Assembly (NCBI GenBank): GCA_964632015.1
Contig: CAZWAT010000056.1
Location: forward strand, 1 to 14,374
Direction: 5' to 3'
Length of the DNA: 14,374 nt
Origin: JAAYCO01 sp964632015
GTDB lineage: Bacteria > Planctomycetota > Phycisphaerae > SM23-33
Part shown: positions 12,277 through 14,374 of the stretch, in pieces
How the letters are laid out: every line of letters starts with the position of its first letter
Numbering within the stretch: position 1 is the stretch's first letter
Position numbers and translations under genes: made by a program
Notes under the pieces: generated by a model
Told to the model about the DNA's origin: nothing
Database searches by the model: none
The model's input: only the letters and a program-made list of their open reading frames with translations

Positions 12277-14374
12277 TCACGTCCTGGGAGCGTTCACTCC
12301 TCCACCGTCAATAAACTGCGTGTTGTACAGATGCTGGTACAATGGGCATCTTTCAAGCAGTTCGCTGTGCGTACCGGCGTCCACCATGAACCCGTCACGC
12401 ATGACCACAATCACGTCTGCGGACAGCACAGTCGCGAACCGGTGGGCTATAACAAGAGTCGTGCGGTTGGCGGTGAATTCTTCCATCGCAAGATGGATGC
12501 GGTGCTCGCTGTCCGAGTCGACCTGGCTCATCGCCTCGTCGAAAATCATGATCGCCGGGTCACGCAGAATCGCCCTGGCGATGGAGATTCTCTGTTTCTG
12601 TCCCCCGCTGAGCGTCGCGCCGTGCTCGCCGACGATGGTGTCGTAACCTTCGGGTAGATCACGGACGAACTCATGCACGAATGCCTTCTCGGCTGCGGCG
12701 ATAACCGCTTTGCGGTCGGGGCGGCGCAAACCATACGAAATATTCTCGGCGATGGTTGCGTGAAATAGAACCGAATCCTGGGTGACCAGTCCTATCTGCG
12801 ATCGTAGCGACCTGAGCGTCACGTCCCGTATATCAATTCCGTCGATGAGCACTTTCCCGCCGGTCGGGTCAAGCAAGCGTGGAACCAGCGAAAGAAGCGT
12901 GGTCTTTCCGCTGCCGTTCGGGCCTACGATGGCGATGGTCTGACCGGCTTCGATCTTCAGGTTGACATCGTGTACCGCGTCGACCGAAGCCGATGGGTAC
13001 CTGTAGCACACGCCGCGGAACTCGACGCTATTGTAATGCCTCTTGAGGCGACTCGCGCCGGGCTTGACCTCCTCGCGCGGGGAGTCGACAAGCTCGAAGA
13101 TTCTCGCGGCCGCGGCGTCGGAAGACTGAAACCGCATCGACACCTTCGCGAGCTTGCGAACGGGGTCGAACATGGCGAACAATACGCCCATCCACGTCAG
13201 AAACCGCAGGCTGTCCATTTTCAGGTTGAACACGAGGTATCCCGCAGCCCCGGCGGCAATTGCCGCAGCCATTATGCCAAGACATTCCATCGTCGGACTG
13301 GTCGCCGCGTCAAGCCGCTCCATACGGGTCTGCTGACGAAGCAACTGGCGATTGACTCGGAAAAACCGCTTTCGCTCCTGGTTCTCCATGGTATACGACT
13401 TCACCACACGAATGCCCTGAAGCGTCTCGCCCAGCACTTCGAGCATATCCGACCAGCTCTCGAGCGCTCGCTTGCTCGCCCGGTGCATCTTCTTACCGAA
13501 CCGACGGATGAAAAAGTACGCCGGCGGCCCCGCAAGAACAGCGATCAGTGTCAGGTCCCACGCATAATAAAGCGCCACAGAAATCGACGCTATCGCCTTG
13601 GCGGGCTCGACAAGGGTTTTACCCAGCAGCGTGTTCTGACCGCGGGCAAGCTCGCCGGTGTCTGCGACAAACCTGCTTGTCGCGTCGCTGACGCCCTTTT
13701 CCGAAAAGAATGTCACCGGAAGGTGCAGCACGGTGTCGTAGCAATCGCAGCGCAGGTCCATTATTCCCCGCCAGATGCTCGTACCAACGAGGTATTCCTG
13801 GCAGAAGGTAAAGAACCCGCGAAAAACCGTCACAATCAGCACCACCCCCAGAAGTCCCAGGAACATGTTGAAGCGTTTGCTGTAATCGGGGCCGGGGTCT
13901 GGAATCATCGTCGCGATTTTGTTCAGAGCCCGCGTCGTCATGCTCGCACGTTCGGTCCTGACAGATATCACCATCGGCACGAGGTTCTTGCCTCGAACAA
14001 CCCGCAGGTTTACCGTCTCGCCCTCGCCGTACCGCGCAAGCTCACGAATGAGCAGGTCGTCCCTGAGTCGACTTATTCCTTCACCGCCTTCGATGCCGAT
14101 AATCCAGTCGGATGCTTTCAGCCCCGCCTTGTCCGCAGGCCCATTCTTCTTCACGTCAATAACGTTGATGACGGTGTCGATCTCGATTTGCACCCCGTTC
14201 TCTTCAATCATGGTGTTTGCGGGGGTTCTTTGCCCGACAAGTCTCGCATCAAAATGGTCGTTTATCGCCGATATATACGCCCACCCGTGCAGACCCTCGT
14301 CGCTGATGAGGAGCTTCGCGCCAGGAAGCAGCATTCCAAGCCCGCCCGCCCAGAGGCACGCGAGGCATATCACG
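12277..14374 (-). CDS. MsbA-type ABC exporter with a PDZ domain inserted between TM1 and TM2 (5' end outside window)
   Basis: At least 698 residues; the N-terminus is cut by the window edge. The first visible codon of the frame is a GTG inside an apparent TM1, so it is probably not the start. Numbering from the visible end: TM1 at 1-22, a PDZ domain at about 60-140, a polar linker, then TM2 (about 168-190) and TM3-TM6 (to about 402). The ATPase domain has Walker A GPNGSGKT (484-491), Q-loop Gln532, signature LSGGQ (589-593), Walker B IMIFDE (608-613) and H-loop His644, so it looks active. Half-exporters of this type work as dimers, flipping lipids or exporting drugs or peptides. DEAMSQVD replaces the usual DEATSALD. 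Its stop is within 6 nt of the glycosyltransferase start, implying a shared transcript and perhaps a shared glycolipid substrate (inference). Confidence 0.9.
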   Translation of the reverse strand, partial: VICLACLWAGGLGMLLPGAKLLISDEGLHGWAYISAINDHFDARLVGQRTPANTMIEENGVQIEIDTVINVIDVKKNGPADKAGLKASDWIIGIEGGEGISRLRDDLLIRELARYGEGETVNLRVVRGKNLVPMVISVRTERASMTTRALNKIATMIPDPGPDYSKRFNMFLGLLGVVLIVTVFRGFFTFCQEYLVGTSIWRGIMDLRCDCYDTVLHLPVTFFSEKGVSDATSRFVADTGELARGQNTLLGKTLVEPAKAIASISVALYYAWDLTLIAVLAGPPAYFFIRRFGKKMHRASKRALESWSDMLEVLGETLQGIRVVKSYTMENQERKRFFRVNRQLLRQQTRMERLDAATSPTMECLGIMAAAIAAGAAGYLVFNLKMDSLRFLTWMGVLFAMFDPVRKLAKVSMRFQSSDAAAARIFELVDSPREEVKPGASRLKRHYNSVEFRGVCYRYPSASVDAVHDVNLKIEAGQTIAIVGPNGSGKTTLLSLVPRLLDPTGGKVLIDGIDIRDVTLRSLRSQIGLVTQDSVLFHATIAENISYGLRRPDRKAVIAAAEKAFVHEFVRDLPEGYDTIVGEHGATLSGGQKQRISIARAILRDPAIMIFDEAMSQVDSDSEHRIHLAMEEFTANRTTLVIAHRFATVLSADVIVVMRDGFMVDAGTHSELLERCPLYQHLYNTQFIDGGGVNAPRT
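13954..14196 (-). other. PDZ domain insert within the ABC exporter
   Basis: Residues 60-140 of the visible protein follow the bacterial PDZ pattern. A GVQIEI strand stands where the carboxylate-binding loop lies. VINVIDVKKNGPADKAGL is the usual V-x-x-V-...-SPA-x-x-AGL helix entry. KASDWIIGIEGG matches the usual KxGDxIxxInG, with Ser for the Gly. The end is GEGETVNLRVVRG. With the usual N-inside topology of MsbA-type exporters this domain would lie outside the cytoplasm. Confidence 0.75.

Noticed and set aside
1..14374. tRNA genes, CRISPR repeats, insertion sequences, prophage or integration sites
   Set aside because: Intergenic gaps are all under 170 nt. None shows a tRNA T-arm pattern in a foldable context, regularly spaced direct repeats, transposase remnants or terminal inverted repeats.

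Overview
The window reads as ordinary chromosomal DNA, GC-rich and densely coding, from a Gram-negative-type bacterium. I lean towards Planctomycetota, perhaps a Phycisphaerae-like lineage, with moderate confidence. The reasons are the combination of a sigma-54 gene, an ABC exporter with the variant D-loop region FDEAMSQVDSDSE, a small cysteine-rich DUF6485-like protein and a 65-residue protein of a type I associate with planctomycetes. This is an impression from sequence style, not a database result. I see no rRNA, tRNA, CRISPR array, insertion sequence, integrase or phage gene.

Layout. (1) 61-2027, plus strand: a two-gene unit with an SGNH/GDSL esterase-type hydrolase and a nitrilase-superfamily carbon-nitrogen hydrolase, closed by a 13-bp hairpin. 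(2) 2194-3534, plus: a MATE efflux transporter, ending 1 nt from an AI-2E family membrane protein on the minus strand (3536-4606). (3) 4748-6217, plus: rpoN (sigma-54), divergent from the AI-2E gene, then a HicB-like solo protein (6373-6570) with its own promoter and a structured leader. (4) 6694-8591, plus: precorrin-2 dehydrogenase and hemA, overlapping by 4 nt, i.e. the entry and one branch of tetrapyrrole synthesis. (5) 8596-9651, minus: queA (queuosine tRNA modification), convergent with hemA at a 4-nt gap. (6) 9745-9942, plus: a small conserved-looking protein. (7) 14374-9999, minus: a tightly packed unit of an MsbA-type ABC exporter (5' end cut by the window edge), a GT-C/GT39-like membrane glycosyltransferase and the cysteine-rich DUF6485-like protein.

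The most unusual item is the ABC exporter. A PDZ domain sits between transmembrane segments 1 and 2, where MsbA-type exporters normally have only a short loop. It lies immediately upstream of a membrane glycosyltransferase, which suggests an envelope glycolipid export and modification unit; that is inference. A second item is that rpoN, the precorrin-2 dehydrogenase/hemA operon and queA each have a TANAAT-like or CATAAT hexamer ending exactly 6 nt before an ATG, with no well-placed Shine-Dalgarno. This predicts leaderless transcripts for these housekeeping genes, whereas several other genes here have clear ribosome binding sites.
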